64,000 nucleotides of DNA from Rhodocyclales bacterium (GCA_016214145.1 JACRPA010000005.1:124001-188000); one strand, 5' to 3'. Shown: positions 35,564-46,084, counted from the first letter of the stretch. Translations and numbers: made by a program. Notes: a model not told the origin generated them from the sequence alone.

Positions 35564-36854
35564 GCGTCTGACCACCCACGACCCCGATTTCACCCAGCAG
35601 CTCGCCGCGCTGCTGGCGTTCGAGAACGCCCAGGACGAGGGCATCGAGCAGGCGGTGGCCGAGATCCTCAAGGCGGTGCGCACCGTCGGCGACGCCGCCG
35701 TGCTGGAATACACGCGCCGCTTCGATCACCTCGATGCGAAGGCCATGATCGAGCTGGAGCTGCCCAAGCGCGAACTGGAGGCGGCGCTGTTCAATCTGCC
35801 GGCCGAACAGCGCGAGGCGCTGGAGCAGGCCGCCACGCGCATCGCTCTCTATCACCAGAAGCAGCTCGCCGCCTCCTGGGAGTATACCGAGGCCGACGGC
35901 ACGCGACTCGGCCAGAAGGTGACGCCGCTCGACCGCGTCGGGCTGTACGTGCCCGGCGGCAAGGCGGCCTATCCCAGCTCGGTGCTGATGAACGCCATTC
36001 CGGCCAAGGTGGCCGGCGTCGGCGAACTGATCATGGTGGTGCCGACGCCGCGCGGCGAGAGGAATGCCCTGGTGCTGGCCGCCGCCGCGCTGGCCGGCGT
36101 CGACCGCGTGTTCACCCTCGGCGGCGCGCAGGCGGTGGGCGCGCTGGCCTACGGCACGCAGACGATTCCGCAGGTGGACAAGATCGTCGGGCCGGGCAAC
36201 GCCTACGTCGCCGCCGCCAAGCGCCGCGTCTTCGGCGTGGTCGGCATCGACATGGTGGCCGGCCCCTCGGAAGTGCTGATCATCGCCGACGGCTCGACCG
36301 ATGCGGACTGGGTGGCGATGGACCTCTTCGCCCAGGCCGAGCACGACGAGCTCGCCCAGTCCATCCTGCTCTGCCCGGACGGGCGCTTCATCGAGGCAGT
36401 GGAAAAAAGCATGGCCCGGCTCCTGCCCGGGATGCCGCGCAAGGACGTGATTTCAGCTTCGCTGGCCGGCCGTGGCGCATTGATCCACGTGCGCGACCTG
36501 GAGGAAGCCTGCACGATTGCCAACCTGGTTTCCCCGGAGCACCTGGAGCTGTCGGTGGCCGATCCGAACGCGCTGGTGGACCGCGTTCGCCATGCCGGCG
36601 CCATCTTCATCGGCCGCTACACCTCGGAATCGCTCGGCGACTACTGCGCCGGGCCCAACCACGTGCTGCCGACCTCACGCAGCGCGCGCTTCTCCTCGCC
36701 GCTCGGCGTCTACGACTTCCAGAAGCGCACCTCGATCATCGAGGTGTCGGCCGAAGGCGCCGACAAGCTCGGCCGCATCGCCTCCACGCTCGCCCGCGGC
36801 GAGGGCCTGCAGGCCCATGCGCGGGCGGCGGAACTGCGCCTGAAGAAAGTCTGA
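35556..36854 (+). CDS. hisD: Histidinol dehydrogenase HisD
   Basis: A 432-residue NAD-dependent enzyme for the last two steps of histidine synthesis. It has the family signature [16 protein letters not shown], the catalytic/zinc region [11 protein letters not shown] and SPEHLELSV, and [21 protein letters not shown]. The GTG at 35556 ([12 protein letters not shown]) is preferred over an ATG 21 bp upstream because GGAG stands 6-7 bp before it and the family starts there. Confidence 0.95.
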   Translation: MIKRLTTHDPDFTQQLAALLAFENAQDEGIEQAVAEILKAVRTVGDAAVLEYTRRFDHLDAKAMIELELPKRELEAALFNLPAEQREALEQAATRIALYHQKQLAASWEYTEADGTRLGQKVTPLDRVGLYVPGGKAAYPSSVLMNAIPAKVAGVGELIMVVPTPRGERNALVLAAAALAGVDRVFTLGGAQAVGALAYGTQTIPQVDKIVGPGNAYVAAAKRRVFGVVGIDMVAGPSEVLIIADGSTDADWVAMDLFAQAEHDELAQSILLCPDGRFIEAVEKSMARLLPGMPRKDVISASLAGRGALIHVRDLEEACTIANLVSPEHLELSVADPNALVDRVRHAGAIFIGRYTSESLGDYCAGPNHVLPTSRSARFSSPLGVYDFQKRTSIIEVSAEGADKLGRIASTLARGEGLQAHARAAELRLKKV

Positions 36855-36860
36855 CTACAA

Positions 36861-36926
36861 CCCCCTTTGTCCCACAGGGATTTCCTGCGGTCAAAAAAGG
36901 GGGTCGCGCAGCGCCGGGGGATTTGC
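36861..36926 (+). repeat. Hairpin plus GGGGGATTTGC motif, copy 1
   Basis: CCCCCTTT (36861-36868) pairs with AAAGGGGG (36896-36903). The stretch 36894-36926 (AAAAAGGGGGTCG...GGGGGATTTGC) recurs in diverged form at 37343-37373 on the other side of the hicB-like gene. The loop contains CAGGGATTTCCT, also found inside REP pairs A and C. Confidence 0.55.
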
Positions 36927-36973
36927 TGTCGTCGGCCAGCATGCTCGCTTTGCCAGCTTCTTGGCCTTGCTCG

Positions 36974-37014
36974 TACCTTGAAAATTCGGAGGTGCGATCC
37001 GAATTTTCAAGGTA
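36974..37014. repeat. Perfect 17-bp inverted repeat (stable hairpin)
   Basis: TACCTTGAAAATTCGGA (36974-36990) and its exact complement (36998-37014) surround a 7-nt loop. There is no T-run, so it is not a standard terminator. It lies just beyond the stop codon of the hicB-like gene. Confidence 0.85.
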
Positions 37015-37028
37015 GGTAAGCCACCCCA

Positions 37029-37259
37029 TCAGCCGTTGACAATCAGCGGGTAGTCGAAGGATTCCGCCGCTTGCCGCAGGGGGAGTTCGCCATCGCACTC
37101 GGCCTGGGCTTCTAGCAGTTTCTTCGCCACATCGTGCGCGATCTCGATGGTCTCCTGGATCGTGCGTCCCTGCGCGATCAATCCCTGAACGTCATCCGAC
37201 GTGGCGAGATAGACGCCCTCAGGCAGCTTCTCGATATGCAGATTGACGATGCGTTCCAT
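37029..37259 (-). CDS. Solitary HicB-like (DUF1902-type) antitoxin-family protein
   Basis: A 76-residue protein (MERIVNLHIEKLPEGVYLATSDDVQGLIAQGRTI...), with the partial RNase-H-like fold of HicB antitoxins. No HicA-like dsRNA-binding toxin is encoded on either side, so it is either an orphan antitoxin or has another role. The ATG at 37259 is supported by the family start. It shares the minus strand with hisC and sits inside the histidine operon. Confidence 0.72.
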   Translation of the reverse strand: MERIVNLHIEKLPEGVYLATSDDVQGLIAQGRTIQETIEIAHDVAKKLLEAQAECDGELPLRQAAESFDYPLIVNG

Positions 37260-37342
37260 GGCCGGCCTGTTCAACTCAATTGAGGCGCCTATCGTACTTC
37301 CGGGGGCAGCCAAGAGCAACCGGATTTGCCGAACCCCTGCAG

Positions 37343-37373
37343 AAAAAGGGGGACGCAGCACCGGAGGGATTTG
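37343..37373 (+). repeat. GGGGGATTTGC motif, copy 2
   Basis: AAAAAGGGGGACGC...GGAGGGATTTGC is a diverged direct repeat of 36894-36926. The two copies bracket the hicB-like gene. Confidence 0.5.
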
Positions 37374-37401
37374 CCCTTGGCCCGCTCCTGATTGTTGTTG
37401 G

Positions 37402-37431
37402 AAAAGTCAGTCGCCGTGATACGGCGACTGA
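37402..37431 (-). terminator. hisC terminator formed by AAAAGTCAGTC element, copy 3
   Basis: AGTCAGTCGCCGT and ACGGCGACTGACT pair perfectly (13 bp) around GAT. On the minus strand the stem is followed by TTTTCC directly after the hisC stop codon. It is the only fully symmetric copy of the 26-nt family. Confidence 0.75.
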
Positions 37432-38490
37432 CTAGCCGAGAATTTCCCGCAACGCCGTAACCAGCGCCTGGCATTGCGCATCGGTGCCGACCGTGATGCG
37501 CAGGAACTGCTCGATGCGCGGCTGGCGGAAGTGGCGCACGATGATGCTCCGCGCCCGCAGGGCGGCGGCGAGTTCGCCGGCGTCGCGTTGCGGGTGGCGG
37601 GCGAAGACGAAGTTGGCGGCGGAGGGCAGCACTTCGAAGCCGAGGGCGGCCAGTTCCTTCACCAGCGCTTCACGGCTCCTGATGACGGCCTGCCGCGTCT
37701 GCTCGAAGTGCGCCTTGTCCTCCATCGCCGCCACGGCGCCGGCGATGGCGAGGCGGTCGAGCGGGTAGGAGTTGAAGCTGTTCTTCACCCGCTCCAGCGC
37801 CTCGATGAGGTCGGCGTGGCCGACGGCGAAGCCGACGCGCAGCCCCGCCAGCGAGCGCGACTTGGAGAGGGTCTGCACCACCAGCAGGTTCGGGTATTTC
37901 GCCACCAGCGGAATCGCCGTCTCCCCGCCGAAATCGACATAGGCCTCATCCACCACCACGACGGAATCCGGGTTGGCGGCGAGCATCTTCTCGATCGCGG
38001 CGAGTGGCAGGGCGCGGCCGGTCGGCGCGTTCGGGTTGGGGAAGATGATGCCGCCGTTGGGCCGCGCGTAATCTTCCGGACGGATTTCGAAGGCGTCCGT
38101 CAGCGGGATGGTCTGATACTCGACCCCGTACAGCCCGCAATACACCGGGTAGAAGCTGTAGGTGATGTCCGGAAACAGCAGCGGCTGTTCATGCTTGAGC
38201 AGGCCGAGGAAGACGTGGGCCAGCACCTCGTCCGAGCCGTTGCCGACGAAGACCTGTTTCGGCGTCACGCCGAAGTAGCTGGCGACGGCATCCTTGAGAC
38301 GGTCGGCGTTGGGATCGGGATACAGGCGCAGCGAATCGCCGGTTTCCCCGCGCAGCGCCTCCAGCACCTTCGGCGAGGGACCGTAGGGGTTCTCGTTGGT
38401 GTTCAGCTTGACGAGATTCGGCAGCTTGGGCTGCTCGCCGGGAACGTAGGGGGTCAGGCCGCGGACGACGGCGCTCCAGTAACGGCTCAT
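37432..38490 (-). CDS. hisC: Histidinol-phosphate aminotransferase HisC (inverted in the operon)
   Basis: A 352-residue PLP enzyme (class I fold). It has [46 protein letters not shown] and the PLP-lysine segment [19 protein letters not shown]. It converts imidazole acetol phosphate to histidinol phosphate. In related bacteria hisC lies between hisD and hisB on the same strand; here it is in the same place but reversed, so it needs its own promoter. The ATG at 38490 is chosen over a TTG 12 bp upstream. Confidence 0.93.
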   Translation of the reverse strand: MSRYWSAVVRGLTPYVPGEQPKLPNLVKLNTNENPYGPSPKVLEALRGETGDSLRLYPDPNADRLKDAVASYFGVTPKQVFVGNGSDEVLAHVFLGLLKHEQPLLFPDITYSFYPVYCGLYGVEYQTIPLTDAFEIRPEDYARPNGGIIFPNPNAPTGRALPLAAIEKMLAANPDSVVVVDEAYVDFGGETAIPLVAKYPNLLVVQTLSKSRSLAGLRVGFAVGHADLIEALERVKNSFNSYPLDRLAIAGAVAAMEDKAHFEQTRQAVIRSREALVKELAALGFEVLPSAANFVFARHPQRDAGELAAALRARSIIVRHFRQPRIEQFLRITVGTDAQCQALVTALREILG

Positions 38491-38577
38491 GATCGATGGC
38501 AAATCGCCTGCTGCCAGAGGGAAAATCCAATGTTATCATGGTGACCCGGATCACTTTTCAACGATGTGCTGAACGCC

Positions 38578-39165
38578 ATGCGGCAAGCTGAAATCTCGCG
38601 CAAGACCCTGGAGACGGAAATCACCGTCCGCCTCAACCTCGATGGCAGCGGGCAGGCGAAGCTCGCCACCGGCGTGCCCTTCCTCGAGCACATGCTCGAC
38701 CAGGTGGCGCGCCATGGCATGATCGACCTCGATGTATCCGCCAAGGGCGACTTGCACATCGATGCCCACCACACAGTGGAGGACGTCGGCATCACGATCG
38801 GCCAGGCGCTGGCGAAAGCCATCGGCGACAAGAAGGGCATCCGCCGCTACGGCCATGCCTACGTGCCGCTGGACGAGGCGCTGTCGCGCGTGGTGGTCGA
38901 CTTCTCCGGCCGCCCCGGCCTGTTCTTCAACGTCGAGTTCAGCCGGGCGATGATCGGCCAGTTCGACGTCGACCTGACCCAGGAATTCTTCCAGGGCCTG
39001 GTCAATCACGCCCAGGTCACGCTGCACATCGACAACCTGCGCGGCGAGAACGCCCACCACCAGTGCGAGACGGTGTTCAAGGCCTTCGGCCGGGCGCTGC
39101 GCATGGCGGCGGAAGCCGACCCGCGCGCCGCCGGCAGCGTGCCCTCCACTAAAGGCGCTTTATAA
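38578..39165 (+). CDS. hisB: Imidazoleglycerol-phosphate dehydratase HisB
   Basis: A 195-residue monofunctional dehydratase with the duplicated metal motifs [10 protein letters not shown] and [17 protein letters not shown]. It lacks the phosphatase domain found in enterobacterial HisB. It is divergent from hisC, and the 87-bp gap between them probably now holds two promoters. Confidence 0.95.
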   Translation: MRQAEISRKTLETEITVRLNLDGSGQAKLATGVPFLEHMLDQVARHGMIDLDVSAKGDLHIDAHHTVEDVGITIGQALAKAIGDKKGIRRYGHAYVPLDEALSRVVVDFSGRPGLFFNVEFSRAMIGQFDVDLTQEFFQGLVNHAQVTLHIDNLRGENAHHQCETVFKAFGRALRMAAEADPRAAGSVPSTKGAL

Positions 39166-39172
39166 AACCTTG

Positions 39173-39252
39173 AACCACAGAGGGCACAGAGGACACAGAG
39201 GATTCATCTGAATTTTTTGCTTTTCTCTGTGGTCTCTGTGCACTCTGTGGTT
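39173..39252. repeat. Inverted array of 9-nt tandem units (CACAGAG type)
   Basis: Three units of CACAGAGxx at 39173-39200 are followed, after a T-rich spacer, by three inverted units (CTCTGTGxx) at 39225-39252. The array fills the hisB-hisH gap and ends 14 bp before the hisH ATG. Confidence 0.85.
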
Positions 39253-39266
39253 AAAGATTTTTTATC

Positions 39267-39905
39267 ATGAACACCGTCGCTATCGTCGATTACGGCATGG
39301 GCAACCTGCGGTCGGTCGCCAAGGCGATCGAGCATGTCGCGCCAGAAGCGCGCGTGCTGGTCACCTCCGACCCGGCCGCGGTGGCCGCCGCCGACCGCGT
39401 CGTGGTGCCCGGCCAGGGCGCCATGCCGGACTGCATGCGCGAGTTGGATGCGCGCGGGTTGCGCCCGGCGGTCATTGCGGCGACGCAGGAAAAACCCTTC
39501 CTCGGCATCTGCATCGGCCTGCAGATGCTCTTCGCGTCGAGCGAGGAGGGTGACGTGGCCGGTCTTGGCGTCCTGCCGGGGCGGGTGCGCCGATTTCCGC
39601 ACGAGCTGATGGTGGCGCCCGACGGCGGCCGCCTCAAGGTGCCGCACATGGGCTGGAACGAGGTCAATCGGACGGAACCTCATGCCCTCTGGGAGGGCGT
39701 TGCCGACGCATCGCGCTTCTATTTCGTGCACAGCTACTACGTCGAAGCGGGCGAGCCGTCCCTGGTCGCCGCCTTCAGCGTGTACGGCTTCCCCTTTACC
39801 TGCGCGGTGGCGAAGGATAATATTTTCGCCGTGCAATTCCACCCCGAAAAAAGCGCCCAGTCCGGCCTGGCTTTGCTGGGCAACTTCATGCGCTGGAAAC
39901 CCTGA
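39267..39905 (+). CDS. hisH: Imidazole glycerol phosphate synthase glutaminase HisH
   Basis: A 212-residue class I glutaminase. The catalytic triad is C82 (LGICIGLQMLF), H192 and E194 (FAVQFHPEKS). It supplies ammonia to HisF. The start lacks a clear Shine-Dalgarno sequence because an inverted tandem-unit array ends 14 bp upstream. Confidence 0.95.
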   Translation: MNTVAIVDYGMGNLRSVAKAIEHVAPEARVLVTSDPAAVAAADRVVVPGQGAMPDCMRELDARGLRPAVIAATQEKPFLGICIGLQMLFASSEEGDVAGLGVLPGRVRRFPHELMVAPDGGRLKVPHMGWNEVNRTEPHALWEGVADASRFYFVHSYYVEAGEPSLVAAFSVYGFPFTCAVAKDNIFAVQFHPEKSAQSGLALLGNFMRWKP

Positions 39906-39929
39906 CTTTTTTATCCTGCATCCCATCCT

Positions 39930-40682
39930 ATGCTGCTGATACCTGCGATCGACCTCAAGGACGGCCATTGCGTGCGCCTGAAACAGGGCGACATGGACGA
40001 TGTCACGGTGTTCTCGGAAGACCCGGCGGCGATGGCGCGGCACTGGCTGGCGCAGGGCGCCCGCCGCCTGCACCTGGTGGACCTCAACGGCGCCGTCGCC
40101 GGCAAGCCGAAGAACGAGGCGGTGATCAAGTCCATCACCGCGGCGGTCGGCGACGACATCCCGGTCCAGCTGGGCGGCGGCATCCGCGACCTCGACACCA
40201 TCGAGCGCTACCTCGACGACGGCATCACCTACGTCATCATCGGCACGGCGGCGGTGAAGAACCCCGGCTTCCTGCACGATGCCTGCGGCGCCTTTCCCGG
40301 CCACATCATCGTCGGCCTGGATGCCAAGGACGGCAAGGTGGCGACCGACGGCTGGTCGAAGATGACCGGCCACGACGTCGTCGACCTGGCGAGGAAGTTC
40401 GAGGACTACGGCGTCGAGGCGGTGATCTACACCGACATCGGCCGCGACGGCATGTTGAGCGGCGTGAACATCGAGGCCACGGTGCGGCTGGCCCAGGCGC
40501 TGCGCATCCCGGTCATCGCCAGCGGCGGCATAGCGAATCTGAAGGACATCAAGGCCCTGTGCAAGGTCGAGAATGAGGGCATCATGGGCGCCATCACCGG
40601 CCGCGCCATCTACGAAGGCACGCTGGACTTCAAGAAGGCCCAGGCCGAGGCGGACAAATGTTCAGTGAGGAGTAAGGGGTGA
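39930..40682 (+). CDS. hisA: ProFAR isomerase HisA
   Basis: A 250-residue TIM-barrel isomerase ([16 protein letters not shown] with D8; [28 protein letters not shown]). It isomerises ProFAR to PRFAR. The last residues (about SVRSKG) and the stop codon are encoded by the inverted tandem-unit element that begins at 40665, so the native C-terminus appears to have been replaced. Confidence 0.95.
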   Translation: MLLIPAIDLKDGHCVRLKQGDMDDVTVFSEDPAAMARHWLAQGARRLHLVDLNGAVAGKPKNEAVIKSITAAVGDDIPVQLGGGIRDLDTIERYLDDGITYVIIGTAAVKNPGFLHDACGAFPGHIIVGLDAKDGKVATDGWSKMTGHDVVDLARKFEDYGVEAVIYTDIGRDGMLSGVNIEATVRLAQALRIPVIASGGIANLKDIKALCKVENEGIMGAITGRAIYEGTLDFKKAQAEADKCSVRSKG

Positions 40683-40745
40683 GGAGCGAGGAGTAAAGGC
40701 CCGCGCCCCCGGTGCACGCCTCACTCCTCACGCCTCACTCCTCAC
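40665..40745. repeat. Inverted array of 7-nt tandem units (GTGAGGA type)
   Basis: GTGAGGAGT-type units at 40665-40694 and inverted CTCACTC/CTCACGC units at 40719-40745, the latter with period 7. The array overlaps the hisA stop codon and ends 5 bp before the hisF ATG. Confidence 0.85.
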
Positions 40746-40750
40746 CGCGA

Positions 40751-41509
40751 ATGCTAGCCAAGCGCATCATTCCCTGCCTCGACGTCAAGGCCGGCCGCGT
40801 CGTCAAGGGCATCAATTTCGAGGGCCTGCGCGATGCCGGCGACCCGGTCGAGATCGCGCGCCGCTACGACGAGCAGGGCGCCGACGAACTCACCTTTCTC
40901 GACATCACCGCCAGTTCGGACGAGCGCGACATCATCATTCACGTCGTCGAGCAGGTGGCCGAGCAGGTCTTCATCCCGCTGACGGTGGGCGGCGGCGTGC
41001 GCGTCGTCGACGACGTGCGGCGGCTGCTCAACGCCGGCGCCGACAAGGTGAGCATGAACACGGCAGCGGTGCAGAATCCGCAACTGGTGGCGGACGCCTC
41101 GGGCAAGGTTGGCGCGCAGTGCATCGTGGTGGCGATCGACGCCAAGAAATCAGCCGACGGCCGCTGGGAGGTGTTCACCCACGGCGGCCGCAAGGGCACC
41201 GGCCTCGACGCCGTCGAATGGGCGCGCCGCGTGCAGCAATTGGGCGCCGGCGAGATACTGCTCACCAGCATGGACCGCGACGGCACCAAGAACGGCTTCG
41301 ACCTGCCGCTGACGCGCGCCATCTCCGACGCCGTCGACATCCCGGTCATCGCCAGCGGCGGCGTCGGCACCCTGGCGCACCTGGCCGAGGGGGTGCTGGA
41401 AGGGCATGCCGACGCGGTGCTGGCGGCGAGCATTTTCCATTACGGCGAATACACGGTGCGGCAAGCGAAGGAATACATGCGTTCGCGCGGAATCGAGGTA
41501 AGGTTGTGA
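40751..41509 (+). CDS. hisF: Imidazole glycerol phosphate synthase cyclase HisF
   Basis: A 252-residue TIM barrel starting [20 protein letters not shown], with catalytic D11 and D130 ([14 protein letters not shown]). With HisH it closes the imidazole ring. The start has no Shine-Dalgarno sequence; the inverted tandem array ends 5 bp upstream, so translation may depend on coupling or on RNA folding. Confidence 0.95.
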   Translation: MLAKRIIPCLDVKAGRVVKGINFEGLRDAGDPVEIARRYDEQGADELTFLDITASSDERDIIIHVVEQVAEQVFIPLTVGGGVRVVDDVRRLLNAGADKVSMNTAAVQNPQLVADASGKVGAQCIVVAIDAKKSADGRWEVFTHGGRKGTGLDAVEWARRVQQLGAGEILLTSMDRDGTKNGFDLPLTRAISDAVDIPVIASGGVGTLAHLAEGVLEGHADAVLAASIFHYGEYTVRQAKEYMRSRGIEVRL

Positions 41510-41514
41510 CGGCC

Positions 41515-41624
41515 TTTCCCCCGGCCCCTTTCCCGCGGAAAGGGGTGACGTCGGTTCAGCCGCGCGGTGCGCAGCTTCCGATTGTTGACTTGCTGCCTCC
41601 TCGGGGCGGCCCAGCGGAGGCAGC
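41515..41624 (+). repeat. GC-rich structured element, copy 2 (hisI leader)
   Basis: A C-rich hairpin (CCCCTTTCC...GGAAAGGGG, near 41526-41544) is followed by GTGACGTCGGTTCAGCCGC and then a 9-bp stem, GCTGCCTCC (41592-41600) with GGAGGCAGC (41616-41624), whose loop is TCGGGGCGGCCCAGC. The 3' arm contains GGAGG, the likely hisI ribosome-binding site, and touches the AUG. Confidence 0.75.
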
Positions 41625-42005
41625 ATGACGGCACTGGACGAGATCAAGTGGGACAAGGACGGCCTCGCGCCGGCCATCGCGCAGGATGCGGCGACGGGGG
41701 AAATCCTCATGGTCGCCTGGATGAACCGCGAATCCCTCGAGCAGACGCTGAAGCGCGGCGAAGCGGTCTACTGGTCGCGCTCGCGCAGGAAGCTCTGGCA
41801 CAAGGGCGAGGAATCCGGCCACACGCAGAAGGTCAGCGAAATCCGCACCGACTGCGACAATGACGTGCTGCTGCTGAAGATCGAGCAGGTCGGCGGCATC
41901 GCCTGCCACACCGGGCGGCGCAGCTGCTTTTTCCAGAAGCTGGAAGACGGCCGTTGGGTGGCCGTCGAGCCGGTGATCAAGGACCCGAAGGAGATCTACA
42001 AATGA
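41625..42005 (+). CDS. hisI: Phosphoribosyl-AMP cyclohydrolase HisI
   Basis: A 126-residue zinc enzyme ([31 protein letters not shown]) that opens the adenine ring of PR-AMP. HisE is a separate protein, as in most betaproteobacteria. Its Shine-Dalgarno GGAGG is locked in the stem of the element upstream. ATGA overlap with hisE. Confidence 0.95.
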   Translation: MTALDEIKWDKDGLAPAIAQDAATGEILMVAWMNRESLEQTLKRGEAVYWSRSRRKLWHKGEESGHTQKVSEIRTDCDNDVLLLKIEQVGGIACHTGRRSCFFQKLEDGRWVAVEPVIKDPKEIYK

Positions 42006-42328
42006 TCGATTGCGGCGTGCTGTACCGCCTCGCCGAGACGCTCAAGGAGCGCCGTGGCGCAGCGCCTGACTCTTCCTACGTCGCCAGCCTGTATGCGAAA
42101 GGCACCGACGCCATCTGCAAGAAGATAGCCGAGGAGGCCGCCGAGACCATCATGGCGGCGAAGGACGAGGACCGCCTGCACCTCGTGCGCGAGACCGCCG
42201 ACCTGTGGTTCCACAGCCTGGTGCTGTTGACGCATTTCGGCCTCGGCCCGGACGACGTGCTGGCCGAGCTGCATCGCCGCGAGGGCATTTCCGGCATCGA
42301 CGAGAAAAAGTCACGAGTGGATGACTGA
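42002..42328 (+). CDS. hisE: Phosphoribosyl-ATP pyrophosphohydrolase HisE
   Basis: A 108-residue MazG-fold pyrophosphohydrolase with the metal motif [15 protein letters not shown] and the second acidic helix [13 protein letters not shown]. It hydrolyses PR-ATP to PR-AMP. It overlaps hisI by 4 bp. Confidence 0.94.
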   Translation: MIDCGVLYRLAETLKERRGAAPDSSYVASLYAKGTDAICKKIAEEAAETIMAAKDEDRLHLVRETADLWFHSLVLLTHFGLGPDDVLAELHRREGISGIDEKKSRVDD

Positions 42329-42329
42329 G

Positions 42330-42677
42330 ATGACCGACTGCATCTTCTGCAAGATCGCGCGCGGGGAAATTCCCAGCAAGAAGGTCTACGAGGACGAGCA
42401 CGTCTTCGCCTTCCACGACATCAACCCGATCGCGCCGGTGCACTTCCTCATGATCCCGAAGGCGCACGTGCCTTCGCTCTACGAGTGCGGGGCCGGCGAC
42501 GAGCCCGCCCTGGGCAGGATGCTGGCCCTGGCCGGGCGTCTGGCGCGCGAGCAGGGCGCCACGGACGGCTTCCGCACCATCATCAACACGGGGCGGGTGG
42601 GACGGCAGGAGGTGTATCATGTGCACCTCCACATCATCGGCGGCCCGGACGTCCTGCCGGGCATGCTCAAGCGATAG
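42330..42677 (+). CDS. hinT: HIT-family purine nucleoside phosphoramidase HinT
   Basis: A 115-residue HIT protein, MTDCIFCKIARGEIPSKKVYEDEHVFAF, with the triad HVHLHIIGG near the C-terminus. It hydrolyses adenosine phosphoramidates. An alternative ATG 9 bp upstream overlaps hisE. The hisE-hinT-tatABC order is conserved in betaproteobacteria. Confidence 0.93.
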   Translation: MTDCIFCKIARGEIPSKKVYEDEHVFAFHDINPIAPVHFLMIPKAHVPSLYECGAGDEPALGRMLALAGRLAREQGATDGFRTIINTGRVGRQEVYHVHLHIIGGPDVLPGMLKR

Positions 42678-42698
42678 AAAGAGACAGAGGAGAAGGCA

Positions 42699-42932
42699 AT
42701 GGGTTCATTCAGCATCTGGCATTGGCTGATCGTCCTGCTGATCATCGTGCTGATCTTCGGCACCAAGAAGCTGCGCAACGTCGGCCAGGACCTGGGCGGC
42801 GCCGTCAAGGGCTTCAAGGACGGCATGAAGGAAGGCACCGCCGGCACGGCCGAGAAATCCGCCGAGGCGCCGCCGCAGCAGGTGACCGGCCAGACCATCG
42901 AAGGCGAAGTCAAGGAAAAAACCAAATCGTGA
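42699..42932 (+). CDS. tatA: Sec-independent translocase subunit TatA
   Basis: A 77-residue protein with one N-terminal helix ([13 protein letters not shown]), the [19 protein letters not shown] amphipathic helix and an acidic/charged tail. It forms the pore that exports folded proteins with twin-arginine signals. AGGAGAAGG stands before the ATG. Confidence 0.95.
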   Translation: MGSFSIWHWLIVLLIIVLIFGTKKLRNVGQDLGGAVKGFKDGMKEGTAGTAEKSAEAPPQQVTGQTIEGEVKEKTKS

Positions 42933-42940
42933 CCGCCAGG

Positions 42941-43032
42941 GTAGGTCGGCCTTCAGGCCGATGACCGAAGGAAATCCCCATGGGACGACGGCAGTTGCCC
43001 TCGCACTAATGTCGGGCTGAAGCCCGACCTAC
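42941..43032. repeat. REP pair C (GTAGGTCGG type, heads outward)
   Basis: GTAGG... at 42941-42962 and its inverse at 43011-43032, with 48 bp between them. The spacer holds, in inverse orientation, the CAGGGATTTCC-like sequence also present in pair A. The pair separates tatA and tatB. Confidence 0.85.
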
Positions 43033-43041
43033 GACCCCTTC

Positions 43042-43455
43042 ATGTTCGACATCGGTTTTTCCGAACTGCTGGTCATTGCCCTGGTGGCGCTCGTCGTCAT
43101 CGGGCCGGAGCGGCTGCCGCGCGTGGCGCGCACCGCCGGCCACCTGCTCGGCCGCCTGCAGCGCTACGTCGGCGACGTCAAGGCGGACATCAACCGCGAA
43201 ATCCAGCTCGAAGAATTGAAGAAGATGCAGCAGCAGGTCGAGGAATCGGCCCGCTCGCTGGAATCCAGCGTGACGCAGGAATTCACCAGCATGGAAAGCA
43301 CGCTGAACCAATCGCTGGCCCAAGCCGATGCACCGGCTGCGGCGGCGGAACCTGCCCCCGCCCCGCCTGAACCGGGGCCGGCCGAGGCGCCGCCAGCCGT
43401 GCCGCAGATGGAACTCGGCTTCGACGCCGCGCAGGCGGAAAAGAAGACGGCCTAG
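43042..43455 (+). CDS. tatB: Sec-independent translocase subunit TatB
   Basis: A 137-residue protein: N-terminal helix (MFDIGFSELLVIALVALVVIGPERLP), amphipathic helix, coiled-coil region and a Pro/Ala-rich tail. It forms the substrate receptor with TatC. It directly abuts tatC. Confidence 0.94.
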   Translation: MFDIGFSELLVIALVALVVIGPERLPRVARTAGHLLGRLQRYVGDVKADINREIQLEELKKMQQQVEESARSLESSVTQEFTSMESTLNQSLAQADAPAAAAEPAPAPPEPGPAEAPPAVPQMELGFDAAQAEKKTA

Positions 43456-44250
43456 ATGTCGGAACAGCAGGACACCTTCATTTCCCACCTGATCGAACTG
43501 CGCACGCGGCTGATCCGGGCCTTCGCCGCCATCCTCATCGTCTTCGTCTGCCTGTTTCCCTGGGCCAAGGATCTGTATGCGCTGATGGCGCAGCCGCTGC
43601 TCTCGGCGCTGCCGAAGGGCGGCCAGATGATCGCCACCGATGTTGTCGGCGTCTTCATCGTGCCGATGAAGGTGACCATGCTGGTGGCCTTCCTCATCAC
43701 CCTGCCCTATGTGCTGTTCCAGGTCTGGGCCTTCGTCGCGCCCGGCCTGTATGCCCACGAGAAGAAGCTGGTGCTGCCGCTGATCGCCGCCAGCGTCGGC
43801 CTGTTCTTCGCCGGCATGGCCTTCGCCTATCTTCTGGTGTTTCCCACGGTGTTCCAGTTCATGTCGGCGGTGGCGCCCGAGGGCGTCGCCTGGATGACCG
43901 ACATCGACAAGTACCTCTCCTTCGTGCTGACCACCTTCATCGCCTTCGGCGTCACCTTTGAGGTGCCGGTGGTGGTCATCGTGCTGGTGAGGATCGGCGT
44001 GGTGTCGATCGCCAAGCTGAAGGAAGCGCGGCCCTACGTCATCGTCGGCGCCTTCGTCATCGGCGCCATCTTCACCCCGCCCGACGTCATCTCCCAGATC
44101 ATGCTGGCCGTGCCGCTGTGGCTGCTCTACGAGCTCGGCATCGTCCTGGCGCGCTTCGTCGAGAAGCCGGCAGGCAAGACCGACTACGCCCCGCCGAGCG
44201 AGGCGGAAATGGAGCGAGAGCTGGACAAGTCGGAGGCGGATTCGAAGTAA
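43456..44250 (+). CDS. tatC: Sec-independent translocase subunit TatC
   Basis: A 264-residue protein with six membrane helices and the family start FISHLIELRTRLIRAF, which holds the conserved residues that bind the twin-arginine signal. In relatives the next genes are degS- and Nif3-like; here an 8-kb block intervenes. Confidence 0.95.
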   Translation: MSEQQDTFISHLIELRTRLIRAFAAILIVFVCLFPWAKDLYALMAQPLLSALPKGGQMIATDVVGVFIVPMKVTMLVAFLITLPYVLFQVWAFVAPGLYAHEKKLVLPLIAASVGLFFAGMAFAYLLVFPTVFQFMSAVAPEGVAWMTDIDKYLSFVLTTFIAFGVTFEVPVVVIVLVRIGVVSIAKLKEARPYVIVGAFVIGAIFTPPDVISQIMLAVPLWLLYELGIVLARFVEKPAGKTDYAPPSEAEMERELDKSEADSK

Positions 44251-44267
44251 TTTTACGAATGCTTTTT

Positions 44268-44338
44268 AGCCGCGGATTTCGCGGATACACGCGGATCGGA
44301 ACAGGAAAAAATCCGCGTCCATCCGCGTAATCCGCGGC
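44268..44338. repeat. Inverted array of 9-10-nt tandem units (CGCGGAT type)
   Basis: Three CGCGGAT units at 44268-44296 and three inverted ATCCGCG units at 44311-44338, with an A-rich spacer. It lies between tatC and the sigma-54 activator gene. Confidence 0.85.
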
Positions 44339-44411
44339 CAACGAAATTTTGGTGTTGGCGGCCGGCCGGCGCCGCCGCTATGATGTGCCGATTCCCACCC
44401 GGGGGTAATGC

Positions 44412-45854
<1,443 letters not shown>

Positions 45855-46007
45855 TATCCCGGACAGTCACATAGTCAATAATAATCAGCAAGTTGTTAAG
45901 CCTGCCTGGCCGTATTGTCCGGACTTCCGGACACATTTCCATTTCGAACCCCGGTTAGCGCTCACTATTTTAAATAAACACACTATTAAACAATAGCTTG
46001 AGTTAAA

Positions 46008-46023
46008 TGGCACGACTCATGCA
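46008..46023 (+). promoter_or_regulatory. Sigma-54 promoter of the liv-type operon
   Basis: TGGCACGACTCATGCA has the GG (46009-46010) and GC (46021-46022) dinucleotides exactly 12 bp apart and matches the TGGCACG-N4-TTGCA consensus except for one base. Predicted start is near 46034, about 50 bp before the substrate-binding-protein gene. Confidence 0.82.
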
Positions 46024-46084
46024 ATTGCTTTCCGCAAGGCTGATAGCCTGTTTCATGACCTGACAAACAAGGAGGAGAAACATC

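Noticed and set aside
36736-37098. Possible hicA toxin next to the hicB-like gene
   Set aside because: The frame lacks the HicA GSHxxY-type core and is translated largely from the repeat and the hisD antisense strand.
39173-39252. Possible short CRISPR array
   Set aside because: Units are 9 nt with 2-nt variation, followed by inverted units; there are no spacers of CRISPR length and no cas genes.
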